The notes beneath the pieces were generated by a model that searched no databases, was not told the DNA's origin, and was given only the letters and a program-made list of their open reading frames with translations. A DNA stretch of 64,000 nucleotides, from positions 1-64,000 of the forward strand of contig CAIYWC010000189.1 in NCBI GenBank assembly GCA_903929795.1, given 5' to 3'. The translations under genes were made by a program, and so were the position numbers. Numbering within the stretch: the stretch's first letter is position 1; every line of letters begins with the position of its first letter. Positions 63,642 to 64,000 of the stretch are shown here, one piece after another. Source of the stretch: an uncultured Myxococcales bacterium. GTDB taxonomy: Bacteria; Myxococcota_A; UBA9042.

Positions 63642-64000
63642 TCAGCCCGCCGCGGGCGCCGGCGTCTTCACCTTCTTGGGCGGCGAGCGGAAGTAGCTCT
63701 CCACGCGCGGCTTGTCCTGCTCGAACTTCAGCGTCAGCTGCGCGTGCAGGCTGCGGTAGCCGACGACCACCGCGTCCTTGGCGTCGCCTTCCGCCGTCCG
63801 CGCCTTGCCAAATGCAAGCTCCGCCGCCACCACTGCGGCATCGGCGGCCTCGCGGTTCTTCTGCGCCGCCGCCAGGTCCTTGCTCAGCTGTGCGAATTCC
63901 GCCGGCAGACCTTTTTCGGCCAGCGCGTCGATCATCGCCAGCAGGATCTTGCGGCGATCCGCTTGCGGCATCTTCAGGATGTCCGTCGCGGCTTTGGGCA
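63642..64000 (-). CDS. C-terminal part of an unknown helical protein (cut by the window edge)
   Basis: The frame is open to the right edge, so the start is probably outside; an ATG at 63971 exists, but the codons before it read like continued protein (AATDILKMPQADRRK). About 119 residues are visible. The Ala/Lys/Glu-rich composition suggests long helices or coiled coil, and the end is a Lys/Pro/Ala tail. No family is recognised. It lies 112 bp upstream of fdhB on the same strand. Confidence 0.65.
   Translation of the reverse strand, partial: PKAATDILKMPQADRRKILLAMIDALAEKGLPAEFAQLSKDLAAAQKNREAADAAVVAAELAFGKARTAEGDAKDAVVVGYRSLHAQLTLKFEQDKPRVESYFRSPPKKVKTPAPAAG

Overview
The window is GC-rich and closely packed with genes. 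It looks like a chromosomal segment of a delta-proteobacterial or Myxococcota-type bacterium. The evidence is the 5' part of a 16S rRNA of general delta-proteobacterial appearance, many outer-membrane-type lipoproteins with Asp/Ala-rich linkers behind the lipobox, TIG, IgGFc-binding and FG-GAP repeat architectures, an isobutyryl-CoA-mutase-type enzyme, and one well-formed sigma-54 promoter. The taxonomic call is an inference; no named species is recognised.

Layout. 1-1.1 kb: start of an rrn operon transcribed leftward, with two tandem promoters. 1.4-9.9 kb: lipoproteins (one a GH5 endoglycoceramidase-like enzyme) mixed with housekeeping genes rlmH, rsfS, proA, map and comF. 9.9-13.4 kb, leftward: rpsP, khpA, a possible ResB-like protein, a polytopic membrane protein, and plsC. 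13.5-26.8 kb, rightward: five large cell-surface lipoproteins, three of them carrying the same WG.DVWAVG-type propeller repeat. 26.9-30.1 kb, leftward: ferredoxin, TPR lipoprotein, MoxR ATPase and folE in one overlapping cluster. 30.3-34.3 kb: a DUF6600-like lipoprotein, class I fructose-bisphosphatase, moaC and an NFACT-R protein. 34.3-38.4 kb: a giant FG-GAP lipoprotein. 38.4-39.4 kb: a sigma-54-driven RadC-like/HhH pair. 39.4-46.7 kb, leftward: tilS, ftsH, folP, cdaA, cdaR-like and lysC, a c-di-AMP locus. 46.7-56.0 kb, rightward: acyl-CoA mutase large subunit, two unknowns, a nucleotide-sugar epimerase and an ABC transporter block. 56.2-63.5 kb, leftward: a nucleotidyltransferase-fold protein, fhs, and a two-gene NAD-type formate dehydrogenase. 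A partial gene runs off the right edge.

How it fits together. Formate dehydrogenase and formate-tetrahydrofolate ligase sit side by side and both act on formate, so this end looks like a one-carbon module; folE and folP elsewhere in the window supply folate. The lipoproteins share one plan: signal peptide, lipobox with Ser or Gly at +2, acidic linker, repeat domains. They are probably displayed on the outer membrane. Many gene borders overlap by four bases (ATGA or GTGA), indicating translational coupling. About a dozen sigma-70-like promoters can be read, with -35 TTGACA/TTGCCG and -10 TACACT/TAGACT/TACGCT forms and mostly 17-bp spacers.

I saw no tRNA, CRISPR array, insertion sequence, prophage or clear rho-independent terminator. 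All functions are assigned by reading protein motifs by eye.
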